From Erythrobacter sp. (GTDB taxonomy: Bacteria > Pseudomonadota > Alphaproteobacteria > Sphingomonadales > Sphingomonadaceae), in contig JAACTB010000007.1 in assembly GCA_009993605.1 (NCBI GenBank), positions 558,001 to 622,000 of the forward strand: 64,000 bases of DNA. Direction: 5' to 3'. The position numbers and the translations under genes were made by a program. Below the pieces are notes generated by a model. The model ran no database searches. It was not told the DNA's origin and saw only the letters and a list, made by a program, of their open reading frames with translations. Position 1 is the first letter of the stretch, and each line of letters starts with the position of its first letter. Below, one piece after another: positions 34,148 to 43,731 of the stretch.

Positions 34148-34236
34148 GATCGAGCCCCGAGATTAGAGCGGCGGCTTGCGTTTCGCCTTCCCCAACCCCA
34201 TCTAGATTTTTCGCAACCAGTTGAAAGGACGCGGAA

Positions 34237-34500
34237 ATGGCCGGCGGATGGGCGCGCGATGGCGCGGTGCAGGATCAGATCGACGACACCGTGTCGGACG
34301 CAGTCAGTGCTGCCCGCGCCCGTATGCCCAGCGGCGAGAGCGAGCGCTGGTGCCTCGAATGCGGCGAGGAGATACCCGAGAAGCGCCGGACTGCCCTCCC
34401 CGGCGTGAAGCGCTGCGTCGAATGCCAGTCCGGCCAGGATGCCACGGCCCGCAGCAGTGGCTTCAACCGGCGCGGCAGCAAGGACAGCCAGCTGCGCTGA
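34237..34500 (+). CDS. DksA/TraR-type C4 zinc-finger protein (YbiI-like)
   Basis: Small protein of 87 aa with a four-cysteine zinc finger: Cys39 and Cys42 (WCLECGEEIPEKRR), Cys60 and Cys63 (VKRCVECQ). This is the DksA/TraR consensus. The coiled-coil of full-length DksA is missing, leaving a short N-terminal helix, as in YbiI. The GGERW..CGEEIP pattern often marks conserved accessory regulators of RNA polymerase; whether it contacts the polymerase is unknown. It stands 90 bases after the molybdopterin gene and may have its own promoter. Confidence 0.88.
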   Translation: MAGGWARDGAVQDQIDDTVSDAVSAARARMPSGESERWCLECGEEIPEKRRTALPGVKRCVECQSGQDATARSSGFNRRGSKDSQLR

Positions 34501-34568
34501 AGCTGGCGCCCCGGCGTACCGCGCCTATCCGCGCCTTCACCAAAACCATTTTCCTACCCGCCCACCCC

Positions 34569-34580
34569 GGTGCTAGCACC
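34569..34580. promoter_or_regulatory. Perfect 12-bp palindrome upstream of argG
   Basis: GGTGCTAGCACC lies 68 bases before the argG ATG. It has no U-tract and could be a regulator half-site pair or chance in GC-rich DNA. Confidence 0.25.
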
Positions 34581-34647
34581 CGCGCGACTCGCGAGAGGCC
34601 CGCTCCTCGCATCCCGCAATTCCCGCGCAATCCCATAGGTGCCGCCC

Positions 34648-35880
34648 ATGTCCGATATCAAGAAAGTCGTCCTCGCCTATTCCGGTGGCCTCGACACATC
34701 CGTCATCGCCAAATGGCTCGAGGCCGAACGCGGGCTGGAGGTCGTCACCTTCACCGCCGATCTCGGCCAGGGCGAGGAAATCGAGCCCGCGCGCGAAAAG
34801 GCCCGCGCCATGGGCATTCCCGACGAACACATCTTTATCGAGGATCTGCGCGAGGAATTCGTGCGCGATTTCGTCTTCCCCATGATGCGCGCCAATGCCC
34901 GCTACGAAGGCGATTACCTGCTCGGCACCAGCATTGCGCGGCCTTTGATCTCCAAGCGCCTGGTCGAGATCGCGCGCGAGACCGGGGCCGATGCGATCGC
35001 CCACGGCGCCACCGGCAAGGGCAACGATCAGGTCCGCTTCGAACTCAGCGCCTATGCACTCGCGCCCGATATCAAGGTGATCGCCCCCTGGCGCGAATGG
35101 GACCTGACCAGCCGCACCGCGCTGATCGCCTGGGCGGAACAGCACCAAATCCAGGTTCCCAAGGACAAGCGCGGCGAAAGCCCGTTCTCGACCGATGCGA
35201 ACCTCCTCCACACCTCGTCAGAAGGCAAGGTCCTGGAGGATCCGTGGGAGGAGACCCCCGACTACGTCTATTCGCGCACCGACCATCCAGAGGATGCGCC
35301 CGACACGCCCGAATACATCACCATCGATTTCGAAAAGGGCGACGGGACCGCGCTCAATGGCGAGAGCATGAGCCCCGCCGAGCTGCTCACCGCGCTCAAC
35401 GATCTGGGTCGCAAGCACGGGATCGGGCGGCTTGATCTGGTCGAGAACCGCTTCGTCGGCATGAAATCGCGGGGCATGTACGAAACGCCCGGCGGCGAAA
35501 TCTACGCACGCGCCCATCGGGGGATCGAACAGATCACGCTCGATCGCGGCGCGGCGCATCTCAAGGACGAGCTGATGCCGCGCTATGCTGAGCTGATCTA
35601 TAACGGGTTGTGGTTCAGCCCCGAGCGGCTGATGCTCCAGGCGGCGATCGATCTCAGCCAGGAAAAGGTCGACGGAACCGTGCGGCTGAAGCTCTACAAG
35701 GGTAACGCCATGGTGATCGGCCGCAAATCGCCGCATTCGCTGTATTCGGAGGCCCACGTCACCTTCGAAGACGATGCGGGCGCGTACGACCAGAAGGATG
35801 CCGAAGGCTTCATCAAGCTCAACGCGTTGCGGCTGCGGCTGCTGGCGCAGCGCGATGGAGGCGCGAGGGGATCGGAATAA
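34648..35880 (+). CDS. argG: Argininosuccinate synthase
   Basis: Joins citrulline and aspartate with ATP in arginine biosynthesis. The PP-loop AYSGGLDTS is at residues 10-18, with later motifs [30 protein letters not shown] and [22 protein letters not shown]. Length is 410 aa. The first ATG at 34648 ([14 protein letters not shown]) was preferred to the in-frame GTG at 34639. It is monocistronic in appearance. Confidence 0.97.
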   Translation: MSDIKKVVLAYSGGLDTSVIAKWLEAERGLEVVTFTADLGQGEEIEPAREKARAMGIPDEHIFIEDLREEFVRDFVFPMMRANARYEGDYLLGTSIARPLISKRLVEIARETGADAIAHGATGKGNDQVRFELSAYALAPDIKVIAPWREWDLTSRTALIAWAEQHQIQVPKDKRGESPFSTDANLLHTSSEGKVLEDPWEETPDYVYSRTDHPEDAPDTPEYITIDFEKGDGTALNGESMSPAELLTALNDLGRKHGIGRLDLVENRFVGMKSRGMYETPGGEIYARAHRGIEQITLDRGAAHLKDELMPRYAELIYNGLWFSPERLMLQAAIDLSQEKVDGTVRLKLYKGNAMVIGRKSPHSLYSEAHVTFEDDAGAYDQKDAEGFIKLNALRLRLLAQRDGGARGSE

Positions 35881-36042
35881 GGAAGATCAGGGCGATTCGC
35901 GGCTGGAAATTGGTCTAGTCGCGTGGTCGCCCGATCGAATCCACGACGAACTGTGGCAAGATCGGGGCAGGTTCCGCGCACGTAAACGACTCCCGCGCTT
36001 CGCTCGGCTATCAGGCTGGGCGAAACAACGGAGGACAATAAA

Positions 36043-36543
36043 ATGTCCAAACGCGTATTTCGTTCCTTTGCTCTTGCCGCGATCATTGCCAGCCCCGCCA
36101 CCGCCGCCACCCCGGCCGAGCGTGTGAGCGAAGCGCATTTCGCCGCCACCTTCACGGCGCATTCCGCCCTCCCCCAGCCTTCCGCGCCCGCCGCCGGAGC
36201 GGTCGATCTCGACACCTTCGATCCGCCGATCGAGGAAGCGCCGGTCGCGCGCGCCATCGGCAGCGGCACCGCCTCCTATTACGGCGCCAAGTTCCAGGGC
36301 CGCCGCACCGCGAGCGGCGAAAAGTTCGACATGCACGCGATGACCGCGGCGCACCGCACCCTGCCCTTCGGCACGCTGGTCGAGGTCACCAATCCGCGAA
36401 ACGGCAAGACCGTGACCGTCCGCATCAACGATCGCGGCCCCTTCCACGGCAACCGCATCCTCGACGTTAGCCGCGCCGCCGCCACCGAACTTGGCCTGAT
36501 CCAGCGCGGCAGCGGCACGGTGGAACTGGCGCTGCTGGATTGA
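36043..36543 (+). CDS. RlpA-like septal lytic transglycosylase (DPBB domain)
   Basis: Exported protein of 166 aa with a signal peptide (FALAAIIASPATA) and a double-psi beta-barrel. GTASYYGAKFQGRRTASGEKFD, the ALTAAHRTLPFGT-type block and VRINDRGPFHGNRILDVSRAAA match RlpA/barwin domains, including the conserved His and Asp of the active cleft (HRTLPFG; NDRGPF). The SPOR domain of classic RlpA is missing, so septal targeting is uncertain. GGAGGACA precedes the ATG. Confidence 0.92.
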   Translation: MSKRVFRSFALAAIIASPATAATPAERVSEAHFAATFTAHSALPQPSAPAAGAVDLDTFDPPIEEAPVARAIGSGTASYYGAKFQGRRTASGEKFDMHAMTAAHRTLPFGTLVEVTNPRNGKTVTVRINDRGPFHGNRILDVSRAAATELGLIQRGSGTVELALLD

Positions 36544-36584
36544 ACGTAAGCGGAAAACGCAATTTTCGGGTGGAATAGCCCTTT

Positions 36585-39578
36585 CTAAGCCGAAGCCTTC
36601 GCCTTGCGCTTCGCAGCAGGTTTGGCGCTGTTCTTCGCAGGAGCCTTCGCCGCTCCCTGCCGCTCCAAAATCGGCGCCAGATACCGCCCCGTAAAGCTCG
36701 CCTCCGTCGCGGCGACCTCTTCCGGCGTGCCTTCGGCTACTATCTCGCCTCCGCGCACGCCGCCGCCCGGACCGAGGTCGAGCAGATAATCCGCGGTCTT
36801 GATGACATCCAAATTGTGCTCGATCACCACCACACTGTTGCCCTGGTCCACCAGCCGGTGCAGCACTTCGAGCAGTTTGCGCACGTCTTCGAAATGCAGG
36901 CCGGTGGTCGGCTCGTCGAGGATGTAGAGCGTCTGTCCGGTGCTGCGGCGGGACAACTCCTTGGCGAGCTTCACCCGCTGCGCCTCGCCCCCCGATAGCG
37001 TGGTCGCCTGCTGGCCGACCTTGACGTAGCCGAGGCCGACCTCGTTCAGCATGTGCATTTTATCGCGGATGGGGGGGACGTTTTCGAAGAAGCCCTCCGC
37101 ATCCTCCACCGTCATGTCGAGCACGTCGGCGATGGAGTGGCCCTTGAACTTCACCTCCAGCGTTTCGCGGTTGTAGCGCTTGCCGTCGCATTCCTCGCAG
37201 GTGACGTAGACGTCGGGCAGGAAGTGCATCTCGATCTTGATCAGGCCGTCGCCCTGGCACGCCTCGCACCGGCCGCCCTTGACGTTGAAGCTGAAGCGGC
37301 CGGGCTTGTAGCCGCGCGCCTGCGCTTCGGGGAGGCCGGCGAACCAGTCGCGGATCTGGGTGAAGGCGCCGGTATACGTGGCGGGGTTCGATCGCGGGGT
37401 GCGCCCGATGGGGGACTGGTCGATCTCGATCACCTTGTCGCAATGGTCGAGCCCGGTGACCTTGTCGTGCGCGCCCGCCACGATGCGCGCGCCGTTCAAC
37501 GTCCGCGCGGCGGCGGCGTAGAGCGTGTCGATGGTGAAGCTCGACTTGCCCGAGCCGGATACGCCGGTGACGCAGGTGAAGGTGCCGAGCGGGATCGAGG
37601 CGGTGACGTCGTTCAGATTGTTCGCGCGGGCGCCATGGACGGTGATCTTCTTGCCATTGCCCTTGCGGCGTTCCTTCGGCACCGCGATCTCGCGCCGCCC
37701 GGTGAGGTAGTCTGCGGTGAGCGATTTCTTGGACTTGAGCACCTGCTTCAGCGTGCCTTCGGCCACCACCTCGCCCCCGCGCACCCCGGCGCCGGGGCCG
37801 AGATCGACAACGTAATCGGCGGCGCGGATCGCGTCCTCGTCATGCTCCACCACGATCACGGTATTGCCGAGATCGCGTAGGCGCTTGAGCGTTTCCAGCA
37901 GCCGATCATTGTCGCGCTGGTGCAGGCCGATGCTGGGCTCGTCGAGCACGTAGAGCACGCCCGACAGCCCGCTGCCAATCTGAGAAGCGAGACGGATGCG
38001 CTGGCTCTCCCCGCCCGACAGCGTGCCGCTGGTCCGGTCGAGATTGAGGTAATCGAGCCCAACATTGTCGAGGAAGCCCAGCCGCTCGTTGATCTCCTTG
38101 AGGATGGCCTTGGCGATCTGCGACTGCTGGTCGTTCAGATGCTCGGGCAGGCCGAGGAACCAGACCTTGGCATCGGCGACGCTCATCTTGGTGGGGGTGG
38201 CGATGTCCGTCACTCCCGACGGCCCGGGGATCTTCACCGCCAGCGCCTTTTCGTTGAGGCGCTTGCCGTTGCAGGTCTCGCACGGCTGCGCAGTCTGGAA
38301 CTTGGACAGCTCCTCGCGCATCCAAGCGCTTTCGGTCTGGAGCAGGCGGCGATTGAGATTGCCGATCACGCCTTCGAAGGCTTTCTTGACCGTGTAGCTC
38401 TTGCGCCCGTCCTTGAAGGTGAGCGGGATGGCGCGGCCCTTTGTGCCGAACAGGATGATGTCGCGGATTTCCTTGTCGAAATCCTCCCACGGGGCTTCGA
38501 GGCTGAACTCGTATTCCTTGGCGAGGCTGGCGAGCACCTGCATGTAATAGGGCGATGGCGGGTTGGATTTCGCCCAAGGCACCACCGCGCCCTTCTTGAG
38601 CGTCAAAGCCTCGTTGGGGACGACCAGCTGGGGATCGAACAATTGCTTCTCGCCGATCCCATCGCAGGTCGGGCAGGCACCCTGCGGCGCGTTGAAGCTG
38701 AACAGGCGCGGCTCGACCTCCTCGATGGTGAAACCGCTGACCGGACAGGCGAATTTCTCGGAGAAGACGATACGATTGGCGGGCAGGCCCGCACCCTTCA
38801 TCGCGCCGCCCGCCCCCGAACCACTGGCGCCCTCGTTTTCGCGCCCCGGCACCACGCCATCGGCCAGATCGACATAGGCCAACCCGTCGGCGAGCCGCAG
38901 CGCCTGTTCGAAACTGTCGGCAAGGCGCGTTTCGATGCCTTCCTTCACCGCCAGGCGATCGACCACGACTTCGACATCGTGCTTGAACTTCTTGTCGAGC
39001 GCGGGCGCTTCTTCGATCGGGTACATCTCGCCATCGATGCGCACGCGGGTGAAGCCCGCCTTCTGCCATTCGGCGAGCTCGCGGCGGTATTCGCCCTTGC
39101 GCCCGCGCACGACGGGCGCGAGCAGATAGAGCCGCGTGCCTTCCGGCAGCGCCATCACGCGATCCACCATGTTCGACACCGTCTGCGCCTCGATCGGCAG
39201 GCCGGTGGCGGGCGAATAGGGTACGCCGACACGCGCCCATAACAGGCGCATGTAATCGTAGATCTCGGTTACGGTCGCCACGGTCGAGCGCGGATTGCGG
39301 CTCGTCGTCTTCTGTTCGATCGATATCGCGGGAGACAGCCCGTCGATATGTTCGACATCGGGCTTCTGCATCATTTCGAGGAATTGCCGCGCATAGGCGC
39401 TAAGCGATTCAACATAGCGCCGCTGCCCTTCCGCATAGATCGTATCGAAGGCTAGGCTGGACTTGCCCGAACCCGAAAGCCCGGTGATCACGATCAGCGC
39501 ATCGCGCGGCAGATCGATATCGACACCCTTGAGATTGTGTTCGCGCGCACCGCGCACCGATATTTTCGTAAGAGCCAT
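36585..39578 (-). CDS. uvrA: UvrABC excinuclease subunit A
   Basis: Damage-recognition ATPase of nucleotide excision repair, working with UvrB and UvrC. Tandem ABC cassettes have Walker [14 protein letters not shown] near residue 33 and [13 protein letters not shown] in the second half. Zinc modules are C-E-T-C-N-G-K and [19 protein letters not shown]...CEECDGK. The signature LSGGESQRI and LSGGEAQRV is present in both halves. Length is 997 aa with a Lys/Ala-rich tail. A LexA box directly upstream indicates SOS induction. Confidence 0.98.
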   Translation of the reverse strand: MALTKISVRGAREHNLKGVDIDLPRDALIVITGLSGSGKSSLAFDTIYAEGQRRYVESLSAYARQFLEMMQKPDVEHIDGLSPAISIEQKTTSRNPRSTVATVTEIYDYMRLLWARVGVPYSPATGLPIEAQTVSNMVDRVMALPEGTRLYLLAPVVRGRKGEYRRELAEWQKAGFTRVRIDGEMYPIEEAPALDKKFKHDVEVVVDRLAVKEGIETRLADSFEQALRLADGLAYVDLADGVVPGRENEGASGSGAGGAMKGAGLPANRIVFSEKFACPVSGFTIEEVEPRLFSFNAPQGACPTCDGIGEKQLFDPQLVVPNEALTLKKGAVVPWAKSNPPSPYYMQVLASLAKEYEFSLEAPWEDFDKEIRDIILFGTKGRAIPLTFKDGRKSYTVKKAFEGVIGNLNRRLLQTESAWMREELSKFQTAQPCETCNGKRLNEKALAVKIPGPSGVTDIATPTKMSVADAKVWFLGLPEHLNDQQSQIAKAILKEINERLGFLDNVGLDYLNLDRTSGTLSGGESQRIRLASQIGSGLSGVLYVLDEPSIGLHQRDNDRLLETLKRLRDLGNTVIVVEHDEDAIRAADYVVDLGPGAGVRGGEVVAEGTLKQVLKSKKSLTADYLTGRREIAVPKERRKGNGKKITVHGARANNLNDVTASIPLGTFTCVTGVSGSGKSSFTIDTLYAAAARTLNGARIVAGAHDKVTGLDHCDKVIEIDQSPIGRTPRSNPATYTGAFTQIRDWFAGLPEAQARGYKPGRFSFNVKGGRCEACQGDGLIKIEMHFLPDVYVTCEECDGKRYNRETLEVKFKGHSIADVLDMTVEDAEGFFENVPPIRDKMHMLNEVGLGYVKVGQQATTLSGGEAQRVKLAKELSRRSTGQTLYILDEPTTGLHFEDVRKLLEVLHRLVDQGNSVVVIEHNLDVIKTADYLLDLGPGGGVRGGEIVAEGTPEEVAATEASFTGRYLAPILERQGAAKAPAKNSAKPAAKRKAKASA

Positions 39579-39589
39579 GGGTTGGGCAT

Positions 39590-39604
39590 GTTCCGCAAAT
39601 GTTC
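39590..39604 (-). promoter_or_regulatory. LexA (SOS) box of uvrA
   Basis: The plus strand reads GTTC-CGCAAAT-GTTC (minus strand GAAC-N7-GAAC), an exact match to the direct-repeat operator bound by alphaproteobacterial LexA. It ends 12 bases before the uvrA start codon, so LexA would block transcription or early elongation. Confidence 0.9.
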
Positions 39605-39819
39605 GTCAGGGTCAAGGTGAGGATCGAACCCGCCTCGGAACCGTCAACGGTCGGGCAGCTCGGATCGGTCCCATGTGGGAGCGATCGCGTGGAATTTAAG
39701 GGGATTACGCGATCGGCAAACCGGATATTAACCTTGTCCTGTCTAGGATCGGCGCGTTTTCATCGAGAAGAGTAGCGTTTCCTGTCTTGGCGAAATCGAG
39801 TGGGGGGAGGGCGGTGAGG

Positions 39820-41001
39820 ATGCAGGGCACGGACGGTATCGACCCCATAATCAAGCGTGTCGATCCCCAGATCGAGGTCAGCGAACGCGCGGTCCAACGC
39901 CAGAAGCTCAGCCTGGTGCTCGAAATCGAGAAGAAGGCCCAGATCGCCAATGCGGTGTGCTGGCTCATCATGGTGTTCGCGGTGTTCCGGCTCGGCGATC
40001 CGTTGGCCTTCGCCATCCCCCTCGCCAGCCGCTTCGTGGCCAGCCCGCTGACCCATATCAGTTTCAAGCGCGCGCGCGTGATCCTGGCGAATGGCGGCAA
40101 GGGGTCGCAGGCGATCCGCCCGGTCGCCCTCGCTTTGATCGTGGGCGGTGCAAGCTGGGCGAGCATGTTGCCCCCTCTTCTCGACGTCTCGCTGAATCAG
40201 CCTGCGGCGATGCTGATCTTCGGATCGCTGGTCGCGGGAATTACGATCATCGTCAGCATGCTGGCGCCCGTCCCGGTCCTGGCGCTGACCTATTCGGCCG
40301 GGTTTCAGGTTACGGCCCTCGCCCTGCTGTTCCTCGAAGGAAACGATGGACATGATTGGGGCACGTTGCTGGCGGTCAATACGCTCTTTCTGGTTTTCCT
40401 GGCCTATGCTTTCGCGGCCACGAACCGGCAAGAGGAGACGGCGCGCACGCTCGTCACCAACAGGGCGCTGACCCGGCAATTGGAGGAATCCCTGCGCGAG
40501 GTCGAGCAATTGGCGTATCGCGATCACCTGACCGGCCTGATGAACCGCCGTTCGTTCTTCCGCTTCGCCGAAACGCTCGATCTCACGAAAACGCGGCATG
40601 TGCTGACGATCGATCTCGACCACTTCAAGGCCATCAACGACACGTTCGGCCATGCGGCAGGCGATCTGGTCTTGGAACGGGTGGGTGCGGCCTTGCGCGA
40701 CGTGGTATCTGGGCTGGAAGGCGACGAACATTGCGCGGCGCGGACCGGGGGTGAGGAGTTCGTCATGATAGTGGCCATCGACGACATGGAACGGACCGTG
40801 GGCGTGGCCGAGAAGATCCGCTTCGCCATTGCGGGCCTGTCCGCCGGAATGCCCCATCCCGAGCTCAAGATCTCCGCCTCGATTGGGGTCGGGGAATGGG
40901 CAGCCGGCGCCGATCTCGACGAGGTCCTCGCACGCGCCGACAGGGCGACCTATCGCGCCAAGGCGGCGGGCCGCAACCGAGTGGAGCGTTCGGCCGCCTA
41001 G
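39820..41001 (+). CDS. Membrane-bound GGDEF diguanylate cyclase
   Basis: Predicted c-di-GMP synthase. The N-terminal half has a short coiled segment then about six hydrophobic helices (NAVCWLIMVFAVF, ALALIVGGASWASMLPPLL, MLIFGSLVAGITIIVSMLAP, VLALTYSAGFQVTALALLFL, LAVNTLFLVFLAYAFA), followed by a coiled coil. The catalytic domain begins at YRDHLTGLMNRRSFF and has the active site GGEEF at 310-314. No RxxD inhibitory site is visible before it, so product inhibition may be absent. Length is 393 aa. ATG 39820 (GGAGG 10 bases upstream) was chosen; TTG 39787 and GTG 39814 are in frame. It interlocks at its stop with the convergent gene. Confidence 0.92.
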   Translation: MQGTDGIDPIIKRVDPQIEVSERAVQRQKLSLVLEIEKKAQIANAVCWLIMVFAVFRLGDPLAFAIPLASRFVASPLTHISFKRARVILANGGKGSQAIRPVALALIVGGASWASMLPPLLDVSLNQPAAMLIFGSLVAGITIIVSMLAPVPVLALTYSAGFQVTALALLFLEGNDGHDWGTLLAVNTLFLVFLAYAFAATNRQEETARTLVTNRALTRQLEESLREVEQLAYRDHLTGLMNRRSFFRFAETLDLTKTRHVLTIDLDHFKAINDTFGHAAGDLVLERVGAALRDVVSGLEGDEHCAARTGGEEFVMIVAIDDMERTVGVAEKIRFAIAGLSAGMPHPELKISASIGVGEWAAGADLDEVLARADRATYRAKAAGRNRVERSAA

Positions 41002-42020
41002 AACAGCGTTTGCGGGCGCGGCGTTTCGAGGCCGAGCTGGCTGGCGATCAGACCGATCCATTGGCCGACCTGCGCGATTTCCTCTTCGGTGACGGCGCTG
41101 CGGGAGCGGGCCGCATCCGCTGCGTCCTTGGTTGCGAAATCCTCGCCCGACTTGGCATGGCTGGCGAAGACTGGCCCTTCGTCGATCTCCTGCGCGGTCG
41201 TTTGATCCATTTCCAATCTTAGATGCGCCGCTGCCTGCATCAGAGTGCGCGCCTTCTCCCGCCCGAAGCGATCGCCGTCTAGCACGGCCAGCCGCTCGCC
41301 GAACCGGTCCTGCTGCATCGCGAACCAGCGCTGCGCCAGCAACCAGGCGAGCGCCGCCGCCTGCAGGTCGGTCATCGCGAACTGCTCGCGCGCATCCATG
41401 CCGAGGTCCAGCCCGGCATAGGACTGCATCTCGAGATAGAGCGTGCGCCCCCAGCGCCGCCCCATCATGCCCTTGCGGATCACGGCGGCGAGGAAGGATG
41501 GCAGGGGGTTGGTCACCAAGATCGCGCGGGCGTCGGGCAGAGCGGCCAGGATCGCAGGGATCAGGGCGTTGGCGTGATTGGTCGGCTTGACGACAACCGC
41601 CGCCTCACCGGGGAAACTGCGCGCCAGCAGCTTCAGAACCGGGGCCAGCAGCGGCGCGCCCGGTCGGCCCGGCGCCACTCCCGCTCCTGCGAGTGCGGCG
41701 AGGATATGCGGTTCGTTCAGCGATGCGACCTCTCCCGGCCGATCGAGCGCGCGCGCAAGCAAGGTGGAGCGGCAGAACGCGCTGTGGAACAGAAAGTGGA
41801 TCGGCCCGCTATCGACCTGCATCGCCATGACTGCGTCGAGAGGAAGCCACGCTTCGCCATCGGGTCCCGCCGGTTTGCGGTCGGCCAGAAACCCCGCCTC
41901 CCCCAGCGAGGACCGCGCCAGTTTGAGGAACTGCATCCGCTTGCCCGCCCAGTCGATACGATGCGGCAGCCAAGATGGATCGGCGGCGATTTCGGCGGCG
42001 AGAGGTACACTGGCGGGCAT
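40998..42020 (-). CDS. Sulfotransferase-like P-loop protein
   Basis: Cytosolic protein of 340 aa. IHFLFHSAFCRSTLLARALDRPG near residues 74-95 resembles the 5'-phosphosulfate binding loop of sulfotransferases and related kinases, and later segments (AVVVKPTNHANALIPAILAALPDARAILVTNPLPSFLAAV) fit the 3'-phosphate binding region. It is a distant match by pattern, so sulfotransferase activity is inference. It ends 4 bases inside the convergent cyclase gene (interlocked TAG/TAG stops). Such proteins accompany diverse surface-modification genes in sphingomonads, but no such partner is here. Confidence 0.6.
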   Translation of the reverse strand: MPASVPLAAEIAADPSWLPHRIDWAGKRMQFLKLARSSLGEAGFLADRKPAGPDGEAWLPLDAVMAMQVDSGPIHFLFHSAFCRSTLLARALDRPGEVASLNEPHILAALAGAGVAPGRPGAPLLAPVLKLLARSFPGEAAVVVKPTNHANALIPAILAALPDARAILVTNPLPSFLAAVIRKGMMGRRWGRTLYLEMQSYAGLDLGMDAREQFAMTDLQAAALAWLLAQRWFAMQQDRFGERLAVLDGDRFGREKARTLMQAAAHLRLEMDQTTAQEIDEGPVFASHAKSGEDFATKDAADAARSRSAVTEEEIAQVGQWIGLIASQLGLETPRPQTLF

Positions 42021-42242
42021 TCCCGCTGCCTAACGCCGGGTTTTCGGTGCGCAAGGGGAGATCGGACGATGTTCACGTGCAAGCCGTGTTCCATTCTCGG
42101 CGAACCGAGGACCTTTCGTCCCTCCTCGTCCGTTGATCAGATAAGACGGGGGCCCATCTCTGCGCTTTGCGACGAATTTCCCGCGAGCGCCGATTTATCG
42201 CGGCTCCCACCAACGAGTAGTTGCCCGGAGCACCCGCAAGCC

Positions 42243-43154
42243 ATGTCCGCCAATCCCAGCCAGCGCGCGCCAGACCACCAGCGTCCGCCACGCAAGCCAT
42301 CCGACTCTGCCGAGCGGATCCGCCAAATGCTGAAGGATCTCGACATGCCATTGGACGGCGTGCCGACAAACCGTGACGCGGAGGCGGACCGGCGCTTTGC
42401 GGAGGCCCGCAAGCAGCGGGAGCGCGAAGCGAAGAAGCGCCATCGCAACGATCTGTCACTCGCCCGTCGTGCGGCGCGCAAGGCGTTCAACGTCAAGCCG
42501 AACATGTCGTCCCGCAGGGCTGCGACCGCCATGCTGACGGCAGGCGCGGTCGGGCTTGCCGCCTTTACCAACCCCTTCGGCCCCAGCCAGTCGAGCGGCG
42601 GCGTGGTCGATACGCACGCGGTTTACGAGGATCCGACCCAGACGCGTCTGGCCGCGCACAAGATCGGCACGAGCGCCGATTTTAAGCGTGCGCTGATCCA
42701 GGAAGAGGGTGTGCGCTACATCGTCTATCGGGATGTGGCAGGATACCCGACAGTGGGTGTCGGCCACCTTGTCGATCCCGAAGATGGCCTCAAAGTCGGG
42801 GATCGGGTTTCGAAGGAGCAGATCCTCGAATTCCTCGAAACCGATCTCGCCGATGCCGAACGCCACGTGCGCGAGCTGGTCGGCGATCTTCCGCTCTATC
42901 AGCATGAATTCGATGCGCTGGTCGATCTCGTCTACAATGTGGGTCCGGGCAATGTCGCCGAGGACGAAAGTCCGCGCCTCAACGCCGCAATCCAGGCCCG
43001 CGATTACGATGCCATCGCGGCGGAGCTAAACTACACCCACGCCGCCGGCCAAGTCGCGCGCGGGCTTCAATTCCGATCCGAACGACGCGAGAATATGTTC
43101 AGCGAAGCTTCTTACGAGGATCCGCGCGAAGACGGGTATTCCTCGACAGTCTGA
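42243..43154 (+). CDS. Phage-type lysozyme (GH24) with cytosolic N-terminal extension
   Basis: Peptidoglycan hydrolase of the T4-lysozyme fold. The catalytic triad lines up with T4: Glu155 in ALIQEEGVRYIVYRDV, Asp164 and Thr170 in AGYPTVGVGHLVD. The spacings (9 and 15 from the Glu) are the same as Glu11-Asp20-Thr26 of T4. Upstream lies a highly charged 90-residue region (RKQREREAKKRHRND) and a hydrophobic segment (TAMLTAGAVGLAAFTNPFG), probably a signal anchor. Length is 303 aa versus about 165 for T4. No holin, spanin or other phage genes are adjacent. The frame is open further upstream, but ATG 42243 is the first plausible start. Confidence 0.88.
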   Translation: MSANPSQRAPDHQRPPRKPSDSAERIRQMLKDLDMPLDGVPTNRDAEADRRFAEARKQREREAKKRHRNDLSLARRAARKAFNVKPNMSSRRAATAMLTAGAVGLAAFTNPFGPSQSSGGVVDTHAVYEDPTQTRLAAHKIGTSADFKRALIQEEGVRYIVYRDVAGYPTVGVGHLVDPEDGLKVGDRVSKEQILEFLETDLADAERHVRELVGDLPLYQHEFDALVDLVYNVGPGNVAEDESPRLNAAIQARDYDAIAAELNYTHAAGQVARGLQFRSERRENMFSEASYEDPREDGYSSTV

Positions 43155-43162
43155 GCCGGATC

Positions 43163-43702
43163 ATGAGCCATCGCCTTTTCGTCGGCATCAGGCCCCCGCC
43201 GCCCATCCGCGACATGCTGATCGACCGGATGGAAGCGCTCGACGGGGCTCGCTGGCAGGATGACAGTCAATTGCACGTCACGCTGCGTTTCGTCGGAGAG
43301 GTCGATGCCCGTATGGCCGACGATCTCGTCGCCTCGCTCGAAAGCGTCGATGGCTCGCCGTTTCCGCTTTCGCTGGCGGGCGTCGGTCACTTCGAGCGCA
43401 AGGGCCGCGCGCACACTCTGTGGGCCGGCCTTGGCGAGAGCGAGGCGTTGAGCCGCTTGCAAAGAAGCGTCGAAGCGGCGTGCCGCCGTGCGGGTCTGCC
43501 GCCGGAAACCCGCAAATTCGCGCCGCATATCACCATCGCGCGGCTAAACGGCGGCACCGCACCCATCGGTCCGTGGATGGCCAGTCAGGGCGATCTCGCC
43601 AGCCAGCCCTGGATCGTCGATGCGTTCATCCTGTTCGAAAGTCATCTCAGCGCCACCGGCGCGCTTTACGAGCCGGTGCGGCGCTATTCGCTACTCCGTT
43701 AG
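43163..43702 (+). CDS. thpR: RNA 2',3'-cyclic phosphodiesterase (LigT/ThpR family)
   Basis: Cytosolic 2H phosphoesterase hydrolysing 2',3'-cyclic RNA ends. The two HxTx motifs are HVTL (His38) and HITI (His122), separated by the usual 84 residues. RLFVGIRPP and LRFVGEV start the two repeats. Length is 179 aa. It begins 9 bases after the lysozyme stop; cotranscription is likely but functional linkage is not. Confidence 0.93.
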   Translation: MSHRLFVGIRPPPPIRDMLIDRMEALDGARWQDDSQLHVTLRFVGEVDARMADDLVASLESVDGSPFPLSLAGVGHFERKGRAHTLWAGLGESEALSRLQRSVEAACRRAGLPPETRKFAPHITIARLNGGTAPIGPWMASQGDLASQPWIVDAFILFESHLSATGALYEPVRRYSLLR

Positions 43703-43731
43703 AAACCCTCCGATCGATAGACCCCGTACCG

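Noticed and set aside
39620-39650. Sequence resembling a tRNA T-loop (GGATCGAACCC) in front of uvrA
   Set aside because: The T-arm consensus is one base short, and no cloverleaf with acceptor, D and anticodon stems can be drawn.
42069-42242. Upstream in-frame start for the GH24 lysozyme at 42069
   Set aside because: The 58 extra codons are Pro/Ser/Cys-rich without structure or family match and look like leader; ATG 42243 is more plausible.
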